DNA from: Leuctra nigra
Taxonomy: Eukaryota > Arthropoda > Insecta > Plecoptera > Leuctridae
Length of the DNA: 64,000 bases
Assembly: GCA_934045905.1 (NCBI GenBank)
Contig: OW203762.1
Location: 7,936,001 to 8,000,000, forward strand
Reading direction: 5' to 3'
A program made the translations under genes and the position numbers. The notes beneath the pieces are model-generated. The model was not told the origin of the DNA. It did not search any database and saw only the letters and a list, made by a program, of their open reading frames with translations. Below are positions 1 to 10,470 of this stretch, piece after piece. Every line of letters starts with the position of its first letter. Position 1 is the stretch's first letter.

Positions 1-3000
1 ATGTACTCTATAGACTGAACCTCGTGTTGCCAGGGCAACGAGCTGAGCATGGTCGTCATCCTGCCCGACGAAGAGTTCGGTCTGCCTGCACTGGAGGCGG
101 AGTTGAAGAGGGTCGGACTGGAGTCGGTGACAGACTCCGACAAGTTCATCATGTTCCATCATGTACTCTATAGACTGAACCTCGTGTTGCCAGGGCAACG
201 AGCTGAGCATGGTCGTCATCCTGCCCGACGAAGAGTTCGGTCTGCCTGCACTGGAGGCGGAGTTGAAGAGGGTCGGACTGGAGTCGGTGACAGACTCCGA
301 CAAGTTCATCATGTTCCATCATGTACTCTATAGACTAAACCTCGTGTTGCCAGGGCAACGAGCTGAGCATGGTCGTCATCCTGCCCGACGAAGAGTTCGG
401 TCTGCCTGCACTGGAGGCGGAGTTGAAGAGGGTCGGACTGGAGTCGGTGACAGACTCCGACAAGTTCATCATGTTCCATCATGTACTCTATAGACTGAAC
501 CTCGTGTTGCCAGGGCAACGAGCTGAGCATGGTCGTCATCCTGCCCGACGAAGAGTTCGGTCTGCCTGCACTGGAGGCGGAGTTGAAGAGGGTCGGACTG
601 GAGTCGGTGACAGACTCCGACAAGTTCATCATGTTCCATCATGTACTCTATAGACTGAACCTCGTGTTGCCAGGGCAACGAGCTGAGCATGGTCGTCATC
701 CTGCCCGACGAAGAGTTCGGTCTGCCTGCACTGGAGGCGGAGTTGAAGAGGGTCGGAGTGGAGTCGGTGACAGACTCCGACAAGTTCGTCATGTTCCATC
801 ATGTACTCTATAGACTGAACCTCGTGTTGCCAGGGCAACGAGCTGAGCATGGTCGTCATCCTGCCCGACGAAGAGTTCGGTCTGCCTGCACTGGAGGCGG
901 AGTTGAAGAGGGTCGGACTGGTGTCGGTGACAGACTCCGACAAGTTCATCATGTTCCATCATGTACTCTAAAGACTGAACCTCGTGTTGCCAGGGCAACG
1001 AGCTGAGCATGGTCGTCATCCTGCCCGACGAAGAGTTCGGTCTGCCTGCACTGGAGGCGGTGTTGAAGAGGGTCGGACTGGAGTCGGTGACAGACTCCGA
1101 CAAGTTCATCATGTTCCATCATGTACTCTATAGACTAAACCTCGTGTTGCCAGGGCAACGAGCTGAGCATGGTCGTCATCCTGCCCGACGAAGAGTTCGG
1201 TCTGCCTGCACTGGAGGCGGAGTTGAAGAGGGTCGGACTGGAGTCGGTGACAGACTCCGACAAGTTCATCATGTTCCATCATGTACTCTATAGACTGAAC
1301 CTCGTGTTGCCAGGGCAACGAGCTGAGCATGGTCGTCATCCTGCCCGACGAAGAGTTCGGTCTGCCTGCACTGGAGGCGGAGTTGAAGAGGGTCGGACTG
1401 GAGTCGGTGACAGACTCCGACAAGTTCATCATGTTCCATCATGTACTCTATAGACTGAACCTCGTGTTGCCAGGGCAACGAGCTGAGCATGGTCGTCATC
1501 CTGCCCGACGAAGAGTTCGGTCTGCCTGCACTGGAGGCGGAGTTGAAGAGGGTCGGACTGGAGTCGGTGACAGACTCCGACAAGTTCGTCATGTTCCATC
1601 ATGTACTCTATAGACTGAACCTCGTGTTGCCAGGGCAACGAGCTGAGCATGGTCGTCATCCTGCCCGACGAAGAGTTCGGTCTGCCTGCACTGGAGGCGG
1701 AGTTGAAGAGGGTCGGACTGGAGTCGGTGACAGACTCCGACAAGTTCATCATGTTCCATCATGTACTCTATAGACTGAACCTCGTGTTGCCAGGGCAACG
1801 AGCTGAGCATGGTCGTCATCCTGCCCGACGAAGAGTTCGGTCTGCCTGCACTGGAGGCGGAGTTGAAGAGGGTCGGACTGGAGTCGGTGACAGACTCCGA
1901 CAAGTTCATCATGTTCCATCATGTACTCTATAGACTGAACCTCGTGTTGCCAGGGCAACGAGCTGAGCATGGTCGTCATCCTGCCCGACGAAGAGTTCGG
2001 TCTGCCTGCACTGGAGGCGGAGTTGAAGAGGGTCGGACTGGAGTCGGTGACAGACTCCGACAAGTTCATCATGTTCCATCATGTACTCTATAGACTGAAC
2101 CTCGTGTTGCCAGGGCAACGAGCTGAGCATGGTCGTCATCCTGCCCGACGAAGAGTTCGGTCTGCCTGCACTGGAGGCGGAGTTGAAGAGGGTCGGACTG
2201 GAGTCGGTGACAGACTCCGACAAGTTCATCATGTTCCATCATGTACTCTCTAGACTGAACCTCGTGTTGCCAGGGCAACGAGCTGAGCATGGTCGTCATC
2301 CTGCCCGACGTAGAGTTCGGTCTGCCTGCACTGGAGGCGGAGTTGAAGAGGGTCGGACTGGAGTCGGTGACAGACTCCGACAAGTTCATCATGTTCCATC
2401 ATGTACTCTATAGACTGAACCTCGTGTTGCCAGGGCAACGAGCTGAGCATGGTCGTCATCCTGCCCGACGAAGAGTTCGGTCTGCCTGCACTGGAGGCGG
2501 AGTTGAAGAGGGTCGGACTGGAGTCGGTGACAGACTCCGACAAGTTCATCATGTTCCATCATGTACTCTATAGACTGAACCTCGTGTTGCCAGGGCAACG
2601 AGCTGAGCATGGTCGTCATCCTGCCCGACGAAGAGTTCGGTCTGCCTGCACTGGAGGCGGAGTTGAAGAGGGTCGGACTGGAGTCGGTGACAGACTCCGA
2701 CAAGTTCATCATGTTCCATCATGTACTCTATAGACTGAACCTCGTGTTGCCAGGGCAACGAGCTGAGCATGGTCGTCATCCTGCCCGACGAAGAGTTCGG
2801 TCTGCCTGCACTGGAGGCGGAGTTGAAGAGGGTCGGACTGGAGTCGGTGACAGACTCCGACAAGTTCATCATGTTCCATCATGTACTCTATAGACTGAAC
2901 CTCGTGTTGCCAGGGCAACGAGCTGAGCATGGTCGTCATCCTGCCCGACGAAGAGTTCGGTCTGCCTGCACTGGAGGCGGAGTTGAAGAGGGTCGGACTG

Positions 3001-4796
3001 GAGTCGGTGACAGACTCCGACAAGTTCGTCATGTTCCATCATGTACTCTATAGACTGAACCTCGTGTTGCCAGGGCAACGAGCTGAGCATGGTCGTCATC
3101 CTGCCCGACGGAGAGTTCGGTCTGCCTGCACTGGAGGCGGAGTTGAAGAGGGTCGGACTGGAGTCGGTGACAGACTCCGACAAGTTCATCATGTTCCATC
3201 ATGTACTCTATAGACTGAACCTCGTGTTGCCAGGGCAACGAGCTGAGCATGGTCGTCATCCTGCCCGACGAAGAGTTCGGTCTGCCTGCACTGGAGGCGG
3301 AGTTGAAGAGGGTCGGACTGGAGTCGGTGACAGACTCCGACAAGTTCATCATGTTCCATCATGTACTCTATAGACTGAACCTCGTGTTGCCAGGGCAACG
3401 AGCTGAGCATGGTCGTCATCCTGCCCGACGAAGAGTTCGGTCTGCCTGCACTGGAGGCGGAGTTGAAGAGGGTCGGACTGGAGTCGGTGACAGACTCCGA
3501 CAAGTTCATCATGTTCCATCATGTACTCTATAGACTGAACCTCGTGTTGCCAGGGCAACGAGCTGAGCATGGTCGTCATCCTGCCCGACGAAGAGTTCGG
3601 TCTGCCTGCACTGGAGGCGGAGTTGAAGAGGGTCGGACTGGAGTCGGTGACAGACTCCGACAAGTTCATCATGTTCCATCATGTACTCTATAGACTGAAC
3701 CTCGTGTTGCCAGGGCAACGAGCTGAGCATGGTCGTCATCCTGCCCGACGAAGAGTTCGGTCTGCCTGCACTGGAGGCGGAGTTGAAGAGGGTCGGACTG
3801 GAGTCGGTGACAGACTCCGACAAGTTCATCATGTTCCATCATGTACTCTATAGACTGAACCTCGTGTTGCCAGGGCAACGAGCTGAGCATGGTCGTCATC
3901 CTGCCCGACGAAGAGTTCGGTCTGCCTGCACTGGAGGCGGAGTTGAAGAGGGTCGGACTGGAGTCGGTGACAGACTCCGACAAGTTCATCATGTTCCATC
4001 ATGTACTCTATAGACTAAACCTCGTGTTGCCAGGGCAACGAGCTGAGCATGGTCGTCATCCTGCCCGACGAAGAGTTCGGTCTGCCTGCACTGGAGGCGG
4101 AGTTGAAGAGGGTCGGACTGGAGTCGGTGACAGACTCCGACAAGTTCATCATGTTCCATCATGTACTCTATAGACTGAACCTCGTGTTGCCAGGGCAACG
4201 AGCTGAGCATGGTCGTCATCCTGCCCGACGAAGAGTTCGGTCTGCCTGCACTGGAGGCGGAGTTGAAGAGGGTCGGACTGGAGTCGGTGACAGACTCCGA
4301 CAAGTTCATCATGTTCCATCATGTACTCTATAGACTGAACCTCGTGTTGCCAGGGCAACGAGCTGAGCATGGTCGTCATCCTGCCCGACGAAGAGTTCGG
4401 TCTGCCTGCACTGGAGGCGGAGTTGAAGAGGGTCGGACTGGAGTCGGTGACAGACTCCGACAAGTTCATCATGTTCCATCATGTACTCTATAGACTAAAC
4501 CTCGTGTTGCCAGGGCAACGAGCTGAGCATGGTCGTCATCCTGCCTGACGAAGAGTTCGGTCTGCCTGCACTGGAGGCGGAGTTGAAGAGGGTCGGACTG
4601 GAGTCGGTGACAGACTCCGACAAGTTCATCATGTTCCATCATGTACTCTATAGACTGAACCTCGTGTTGCCAGGGCAACGAGCTGAGCATGGTCGTCATC
4701 CTGCCCGACGAAGAGTTCGGTCTGCCTGCACTGGAGGCGGAGTTGAAGAGGGTCGGACTGGAGTCGGTGACAGACTCCGACAAGTTCATCATGTTC
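1..4796 (+). repeat. 160-bp tandem array of a partial serpin exon with its splice acceptor
   Basis: Twenty-nine full units plus a 30th that runs into the intact exon; the array continues off the left edge of the window. Each unit starts with ATGTACTCTATAGACT, then a pyrimidine-containing acceptor (CGTGTTGCCAG) and the first 40 or so codons of a serpin exon, up to ATGTTC. The period is exactly 160 bp throughout and copies differ by only one or two substitutions (for example at 330, 757, 787, 922, 971, 1061, 2250, 2311, 3111 and 4546). Because 160 is not a multiple of 3, reading through a unit shifts frame and ends at the TAG in the unit. No donor follows the exon piece in the repeated units. 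Only the last copy continues into the full exon and its donor. Confidence 0.97.
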
Positions 4797-4865
4797 CTCA
4801 CGACCGTCATCATTCCGAAGTTCAAGCTCACTCAGTCCACGAACCTCAAACGCGCGCTTGGAGAG
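4674..4865 (+). CDS. Serpin exon a (first visible exon)
   Basis: The acceptor CGTGTTGCCAG precedes GGC AAC GAG CTG AGC ATG; the donor is GAG|GTATGA, phase 0. It encodes [13 protein letters not shown] through LKRALGE. It is the only intact member of the 160-bp array, which duplicates its first 120 or so bases and its acceptor about 29 times upstream. Confidence 0.93.
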
Positions 4866-7800
4866 GTATGATTCTCATTTCGTATATAAAGGTAGATCGA
4901 CACATGCAAGTTTATTTTTGGAGAGAGTTTGAATGATGTGTCATCAGGGGTGCGATGATATAAAATGACAACTTTCTTGTCGAGTGACAATTTTCTCACC
5001 TCAATGTTATTTACGTTCTCCTCGGGTGAGATGAGAAGATTGTCACGCGACAAGAAAGTTGTAATTTTATTTATATGTTTTGTATTTTTAATTTACTGTC
5101 TTTATTGTATTACAATAGGTAGTACATTTTATATGATCGCACACCATGATCGCACACTGGTTTGTTTGAGATTTCAAATTATTCTCTCGGTTTGTTGGAC
5201 ATATTGATACAGTTTCTTAAAATTAATGTTTAAACTGAGTCTGTTAAGAGGGCTGGGTAGTGAGTTTGACCTTGAACAGTTTTTTAATCGATTTTTATCA
5301 ATATCTTTTTCCAGTGTAATTGTTAACAAAATAGGGCTATGGACGTGAATTCAGAACAGTTCACTGAAAATAATTGCATAGTTTGGAATAAGTTATTAGT
5401 TTTATTTTGTCCGACAGGTGTTTAGAACCCGAAAATTTAGTAATTTTCGGGTTCTAAACACCTATTGGACACAATAAAACTAATAGCTTATTCCAAACCA
5501 TGAAATTATTTTCAGTGAATTGTTCTGAATTCACGTCCATAGCCCTATTTTGATAACAATTACACTGGAAAAAGATATTGATAAAAATCGATGAAATAAC
5601 TCGTCAAGGCCACGCTCACTACCAAGCCCTCTTAATGCATAAGCATAGAACTTTCACTTTTCAGTCGTCTTCTTCTTCGAATGTATCAAATTCAAATTGA
5701 CTTGTATCGACTTCCCCTGTAACCTTCAACTTGATTGTGTGATTGAGTAAAACCAAGTAAAACTTATGGCCAGTTTTCTCCAATACTCTGCTCAGGTCAG
5801 CTCTAGTTTACTATAAATAGAACGTCATGAGTTCAGAGATATCAAGTTATTAAAAATAGTCTGTGAGTATTCAAGGCAAGATTAATGTTTTCAATAGAGA
5901 TCTCGAATAGGGATGACGGGGGATGGATTCCTCCAGGAGCTCAGGCCGAAGAAGAAGCGTCCGGAGGGAATCAGTTGGTCCGATGACAGGGTCCGGGGAG
6001 CTACATACCTACAGACAAGCTATTTAATTGTCATAACTTCTCATTTACCTGTCGTAACTTTGCTCCTACTATGTGGTCAGCATTTGTCTGGAACAAAAAA
6101 CCTTTGGTCTGGAGAGTGTGAGCGACGGACGAGTGATGGAGCGTTTTCGTTCCAGACAAATTCTGACCACAAAGTAGTAGCAAAGATGTGACAGTAAGCG
6201 ATGACGTTGAAGATAAAGGTTCAATACACGTCATGCGTTTCTTGCTTTTTCCATATTCATAACCGTTTGCCAAATGTCGACATTTGCAGTTTGTATTTCC
6301 CTCTAAAACCGCTCCGAACCGCCCGATGCTGGCAACATACACTTGAAGGCTTGAATGTTCTGTGTGATCGAACTCGTCATGTCCATCTGTCGTACTCATA
6401 ATGTCCGTCCGCCGCACTCATAATGTCCGTCTGTCGCACTCATCATGTCCATCTGTCGTACTCATCATGTCCGTCTGTCGCACTCATGATGTCCGTCTGT
6501 CGCACTCATAATGTCTGTCTGTTGCATTCATAATGTCCGTCTGTCGCGCTCATAATGTCCGTCTGTCGCACTCATAATGTCCGTCCGCCGCACTCATAAT
6601 GTCCGTCTGTCGCACTCATCATGTCCGTCTGTCGCACTCATGATGTCCGTCTGTCGCACTCATAATGTCTGTCTGTTGCACTCATAATGTCCGTCTGTCG
6701 CGCTCATAATGTCCGTCTGTCGCACTCATAATGTCCGTCCGCCGCACTCATAATGTCCATCTGTCGCACTCATAATGTCCGTCCGCCGCACTCATAATGT
6801 CCGTCTGTCGCACTCATCATGACCGTCTGTCGCACTCATAATGTCCGTCCGCCGCACTCATAATGTCCATCTGTCGCACTCATAATGTCCGTCCGCCGCA
6901 CTCATAATGTCCGTCTGTCGCACTCATCATGACCGTCTGTCGCACTCATAATGTCCATCTGTCGCACTCATAATGTCCGTCCGCCGCACTCATAATGTCC
7001 GTCTGTCGCGCTTATAATGTCCGTCTGTAGCACTCATGATGTCCGTTTGTCGCACTCATAATGTCCGTCTGTCCGCAGCTGGGCATGAGCGAGATGTTCG
7101 CCGGCACCGCGGACTTCTCCGCCATGACGTCGGGCAACTCCAGGACGAGGATCAGCGACATCAAGCACAAGGCGTTCATCGAGGTCAACGAGCAGGGCAC
7201 GGAGGCCGCGGGAGCGTCATGTAAGTATACTCTCAGACCTGGCAATGTTCGTCCTCGCCGATCCACCATGGGCGACAGCTGGATTTATGTCGGGGGGATG
7301 TTTTAGTTCAGGGGGGGGGGGGGGGGGAGTCGGGGAGAGCCTTCCTCCCAGCAAATGCTGGTACGGGGCGCGTCCCGGGATTTTATTTTAAAATTCTATT
7401 TAAAAAATGTTGTGCATTTTGGACTTGCTCTGTAAACAAGCTTTGATTCAAAATGATTTTAAGTTTTTTTCCCCCGATTCGAACCGTATTTTTCTCCTTT
7501 TATATATACCTGGGACCACTCATATGATAAAAGTGTGTGTACTTACACAATATTAGACGATCTGTTGACCGGTCATATCAGTTTCATACGTTTGAAAGTT
7601 TCTGCTCTAACTACCTTGGAACTATAAAGAGTCGAAGTAGCCGTGATCAACATTTTTGAGTAATTTGACAGATAAAAGCCCTATCACACTGAGTTGCAAC
7701 CCGTGTATGGAACCGGCGGTTGGAAAATATGGTTGGCCGCGCATGTGCAGAGACTGAATTTCGTCAACCCGCGGGTTGGGTTGAAAAATAGAGAAGTCTC

Positions 7801-9062
7801 TATTTTTCCGGTTCCAACAATTTGTTGTGGTACCACGTGACGTGAACTGACCAATACGATGCTATAAATATTAGCTATAAATCATATTTATCAGATGAAT
7901 ATTTAACTTGAACATGTGTATGGATAAATATTGCGTATTATTATTAACTTGTACTCACTTAAATATCTTTCTTTCACAAGTAATCACTCAAAATATGAGA
8001 TTTGGATTGCCGCTGTCAGATTTGTTATTCCTATACTTTTATTTTGGTTACTATGGCAACTGCTTTCTGCGCAACTCATGAGTGTCAATTGTGAACCAAC
8101 CAACATCAAAGCAAACAGTTGCGTGTGATAGGCGGTTGCCTCTTTTTGCAACAAAAGTTTCCATACGCGGGTTCCAACCGTGGGTTGCAACTCAGGTAAA
8201 ATGTCAATAACTTTTGGATTTAAACACAGATATATCTGACAACTGTAAAAAATACAGATAATGTTGGTCCCAATGACCATGCAAAGTTTTAAGTTGATCG
8301 GTCATACGGTTCTAGTTTAAATGTCAAAAATCATATGAAAGATTTTTTTAAATTTTAACCAATGGGAGGATTTGGCTGAAACTTTGTATGATTGGGTAAA
8401 ATGTTAGTGGTAATGACTTGTCAAAATTTCAAATTGATAAAACAAACCAATCGAAAGATAATTTTTTAAAATTTGAACCAATCACGGGATCCCGTTCAAA
8501 AACGATCCCAGGGACCGCATAGAGTACGTTAGTATGTGTACAAAATTTCAGATTGATTGCTTGAGCGGTTTGACCTGGGGTGTGACCACAAAAAAATAAA
8601 AAAATAAAAAAATAAACACACAGAGAAAGTGCCATAAGCGTACCGTGGTGACGCTCGCTACGCTCGCTCAATTATGAACCTCTAGCGCCGATCATTCTGA
8701 TAGTAGCCCAAATGACATGAGATATGAAACTTACTCGGTAATCGGCGTACCAAACATACTGAATTATTTCTTCGTGTTTCTTTATTATTTCTCCTTATTT
8801 TTCTCTCCTTTTGAAATTACAACCCTTGCAACCCCCTTCCCCGTCCATTGACGACATTGTGTTCATTTTACTCATCTAAGTGTTTGTTGTAGTCGGCGGC
8901 GAACCTCTGAGTGCGCCGCCTCCTCAAGAGTTCTTCATCGCCGACCACCCCTTCATCTTCCTCATCCAGCACAAGAAGTCGAGGAACATCCTCTTCATCG
9001 GCAGAATGTCGTCACCGCCTCCACAGGAAGAGGAGCAGCAGCAACCAGAACAACATAATTAG
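4674..9062 (+). CDS. Serpin (serine protease inhibitor), C-terminal part of the gene, three exons
   Basis: Three exons (4674-4865, 7079-7220, 8893-9062) join in frame to give the last 167 residues of a serpin; about 230 N-terminal residues must lie upstream of the window. Serpins are suicide inhibitors that trap a protease after cleavage of an exposed reactive-centre loop. Visible family marks: the SMVVILPDE strand; IPKFKL followed by [13 protein letters not shown]; then [19 protein letters not shown], the conserved shutter and hinge region; and [14 protein letters not shown], the C-terminal strands. The hinge (GTEAAGAS, small residues) is the type found in inhibitory serpins. The loop then reads [11 protein letters not shown], so P1 is probably Leu or Ser, which would suit elastase- or chymotrypsin-like targets. 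A Pro/Gln/Glu-rich tail ([15 protein letters not shown]) extends past the usual end. No secretion signal can be judged because the N-terminus is missing. Confidence 0.93.
4950..5143. mobile_element. Small foldback element (MITE-like), GTGCGAT ends
   Basis: The ends GTGCGATGATATAAAATG and its inverted counterpart CATTTTATATGATCGCAC are present. An inner inverted pair, ACTTTCTTGTCG/CGACAAGAAAGT, flanks a hairpin with CTCACCTCA..TGAGATGAG. A related copy lies at 25992-26110. Confidence 0.7.
5244..5635. mobile_element. Near-perfect 392-bp foldback element flanked by TTAA
   Basis: TTAAGAGGGCTGGGTAGTGAG at the left is matched by its inverse (CTCACTACCAAGCCCTCTTAA) at the right. The two arms of about 190 bp pair almost along their whole length and meet at GAACCCGAAAATTTAGTAATTTTCGGGTTC. 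No ORF. TTAA ends suggest a piggyBac-type target, but the inner termini do not match canonical piggyBac ends. Confidence 0.85.
6049..6194. mobile_element. Short foldback element
   Basis: CTGTCGTAACTTTGCTCCTA...GGTCAGCATTTGTCTGGAAC pairs with GTTCCAGACAAATTCTGACC...AGCAAAGATGTGACAG. Arms are about 55 bp with a short loop. No coding content. Confidence 0.7.
6376..7072 (+). repeat. 22-bp minisatellite ending at a splice acceptor
   Basis: About 31 copies of a unit like ATAATGTCCGTCTGTCGC + ACTC, with variants CCGCCGC, CTGTTGC and CTGTAGC. Blocks of variants recur, which indicates segmental duplication within the array. The last unit (GTCCGTCTGTCCGCAG) supplies the pyrimidine tract and AG of the acceptor for the exon at 7079. 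Confidence 0.95.
7079..7220 (+). CDS. Serpin exon b (shutter and reactive-loop hinge)
   Basis: The acceptor is CTGTCCGCAG, the donor GCGTCAT|GTAAGT, phase 1. It encodes LGMSEMF...[25 protein letters not shown] content is much higher than in the flanking introns, as expected for real coding sequence. Confidence 0.93.
7536..8672 (+). repeat. Dispersed repeat copy interrupted by a foldback element
   Basis: 7536-7673 and 8197-8672 match 52194-52333 and 52350-52835 respectively, in the same order. The right end is GACGCTCGCTACGCTCGCTC. The copy is split by the insertion at 7689-8195. There is no convincing ORF. The G-run at 7311-7327, just upstream, is a simple homopolymer. Confidence 0.8.
7689..8195. 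mobile_element. Foldback element with CTGAGTTGCAACCC ends
   Basis: CTGAGTTGCAACCCGTGTAT at the left is matched inversely by CCATACGCGGGTTCC and GGGTTGCAACTCAG at the right. It sits inside a repeat whose relative near 52333 lacks it. The inner segment 7862-8062 is nearly identical to 50467-50662. Confidence 0.75.
8893..9062 (+). CDS. Serpin last exon (reactive-centre loop and C-terminus)
   Basis: The acceptor TTTGTTGTAG leads to TC GGC GGC GAA; the phase-1 junction completes a TTC codon. It encodes [20 protein letters not shown] through LFIGRMSSP and a Pro/Gln/Glu-rich tail, with stop TAG at 9060-9062. In many insects this exon is one of several alternative loop exons; only one is visible here. 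Confidence 0.92.
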
Positions 9063-9175
9063 TTTCATTCACATCTTCATATTTGACTAAGTAATTTTGT
9101 CTGTGCCATTTTTTACTAATCCATAAAACTTTTTTGTATACAACATTTTTAAAGAATGATTAAACCATATGTTTG

Positions 9176-9181
9176 AATAAA
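9176..9181 (+). terminator. Serpin polyadenylation signal AATAAA
   Basis: AATAAA lies 114 bp after the serpin stop codon; no earlier AATAAA was seen in the 3' region. Confidence 0.6.
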
Positions 9182-9490
9182 GATAATATGTTGAAACCGT
9201 TCACTAGCTGGTCACCCACTATTTCTCTTGAATAGAAGGTATTTGAACAATCGTGCGGCATATCATAACAACCAGTACTGGCGGGTATCGAACCCATGTA
9301 CGATGATGAGCAACTGCTTGATTCAGCAGTTTTAACTTAACTTTAGGAGTTTTAACTCTACAGTCAGTTTTCAACATTTTTACCAAAACTGGTTTACCTA
9401 GATTTGGGTCTGCAGCTTTGGAAGAAAAACCCTGCAGAGATGTATTATTATATTTTTTGTTATTGATACAATTAGCAAACATATAAATTA

Positions 9491-10470
9491 CTAGGAAAAC
9501 GCTTTGAGTAACGCGTTGATGAGCGAGCACAGAACATGCAACATTCTCAGTCAATAAACGACACGGCACCAGACGATTTTCTCTTTAACTTTCCATTCTC
9601 CATATAAACACTCTGGATGAATATCAGATCCATTGTGTCGTGACTTCCCTACATATTACTTTTTCCAGCTTTTGACAACCCATAAAATGGCTCGTAAAAT
9701 GACAAATTATACTTGACTGATTGGGCTTAACATGTGTAAAATTTTAGATTATGTTGGTCTTGATCACCATGCAAAATTTGAACTTACTCGGAACATTTTG
9801 ATTGTCGACCAATCAGAATTGATATTATTTATGCTTAAACCAATTGGAATATGTGGCCTTCGTACTACATCCGATTTGATATGCGCTAGTTTTACTGTAA
9901 ATTGTGGACCGCTTGGCTCTCTACAGGCCTTGGAGCAAAGCTTAAAGAAGGCCGGGATGAAAATGTAGTAAATATTTCAATAAAATGACAAAAACTTTTG
10001 AAAATAACTACAGATTAGACTGAAAATTGGCAAAAATACCTTAAATGTTGGCACCAATGACTATGCGAAATTTTAGGTTGGTCGGTCAATCGGTTCTAGT
10101 TTAAATTACAAAAATCACGGGAAAATGGTTTCAAATTTGAACCAATGGGAGGATTTGGCTGAAATTTATTATGATTGGGTACAATGTTGGTAGCAATAAC
10201 TTTGCTAAATTTCAAAATGATTGGACCAACCAATCGAAAGATACATTTTTTAAAATTTGAACCAATCAGGGGATTTCAAAAAATTAGGGTCTGCAAATCT
10301 CATATTTGGTCTGGACATGTGTGCAAAATTTCAGCTCGATCGAATAAACGGTGTGACCTGTATACGAGCAGACGACAGACAAACAAAAAAACAAAAAAAA
10401 CAAAACAAAAAAAACAGAGGTCCGTGCCAAAAGAGCCAAAAGGAGACGCTCGCTTCGCTCGCTCAATAAT
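9491..10470 (+). repeat. 1-kb dispersed repeat, copy 1
   Basis: Collinear with 55529-56540 over most of its length. It starts with the CTAGGAAAACGC palindromic module and ends with GACGCTCGCTTCGCTCGCTC. Inside are several diverged subunits of the type ACCAATGGGAGGATTTGGCTG and AAATTTCAGCTCGATCG. No intact ORF and no recognised transposase. Confidence 0.8.

Larger units (their letters stand above)
4866..7078 (+). other. Serpin intron (2.2 kb) made largely of repeats
   Basis: No coding signal was seen. It holds three foldback elements (about 4950-5143, 5244-5635 and 6049-6194), a GC-richer patch at 5912-6005 of unknown origin, and a 22-bp minisatellite that runs into the 3' splice site. Confidence 0.8.

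Noticed and set aside
49..4936. Dozens of overlapping open frames of 94 and 107 codons on both strands of the 160-bp array
   Set aside because: They repeat every 160 bp and follow from the unit sequence. Only the serpin frame of the last copy continues into a spliced exon.
5913..6011. Coding exon in the GC-richer patch of the serpin intron
   Set aside because: There is no serpin similarity, no clear donor in frame, and flanking serpin exons join perfectly without it.
9491..9530. Hammerhead ribozyme in the TTGATGAGCG module
   Set aside because: TTGATGAG resembles the CTGATGAG core, but no matching GAAA core and closing stem at proper spacing is present.
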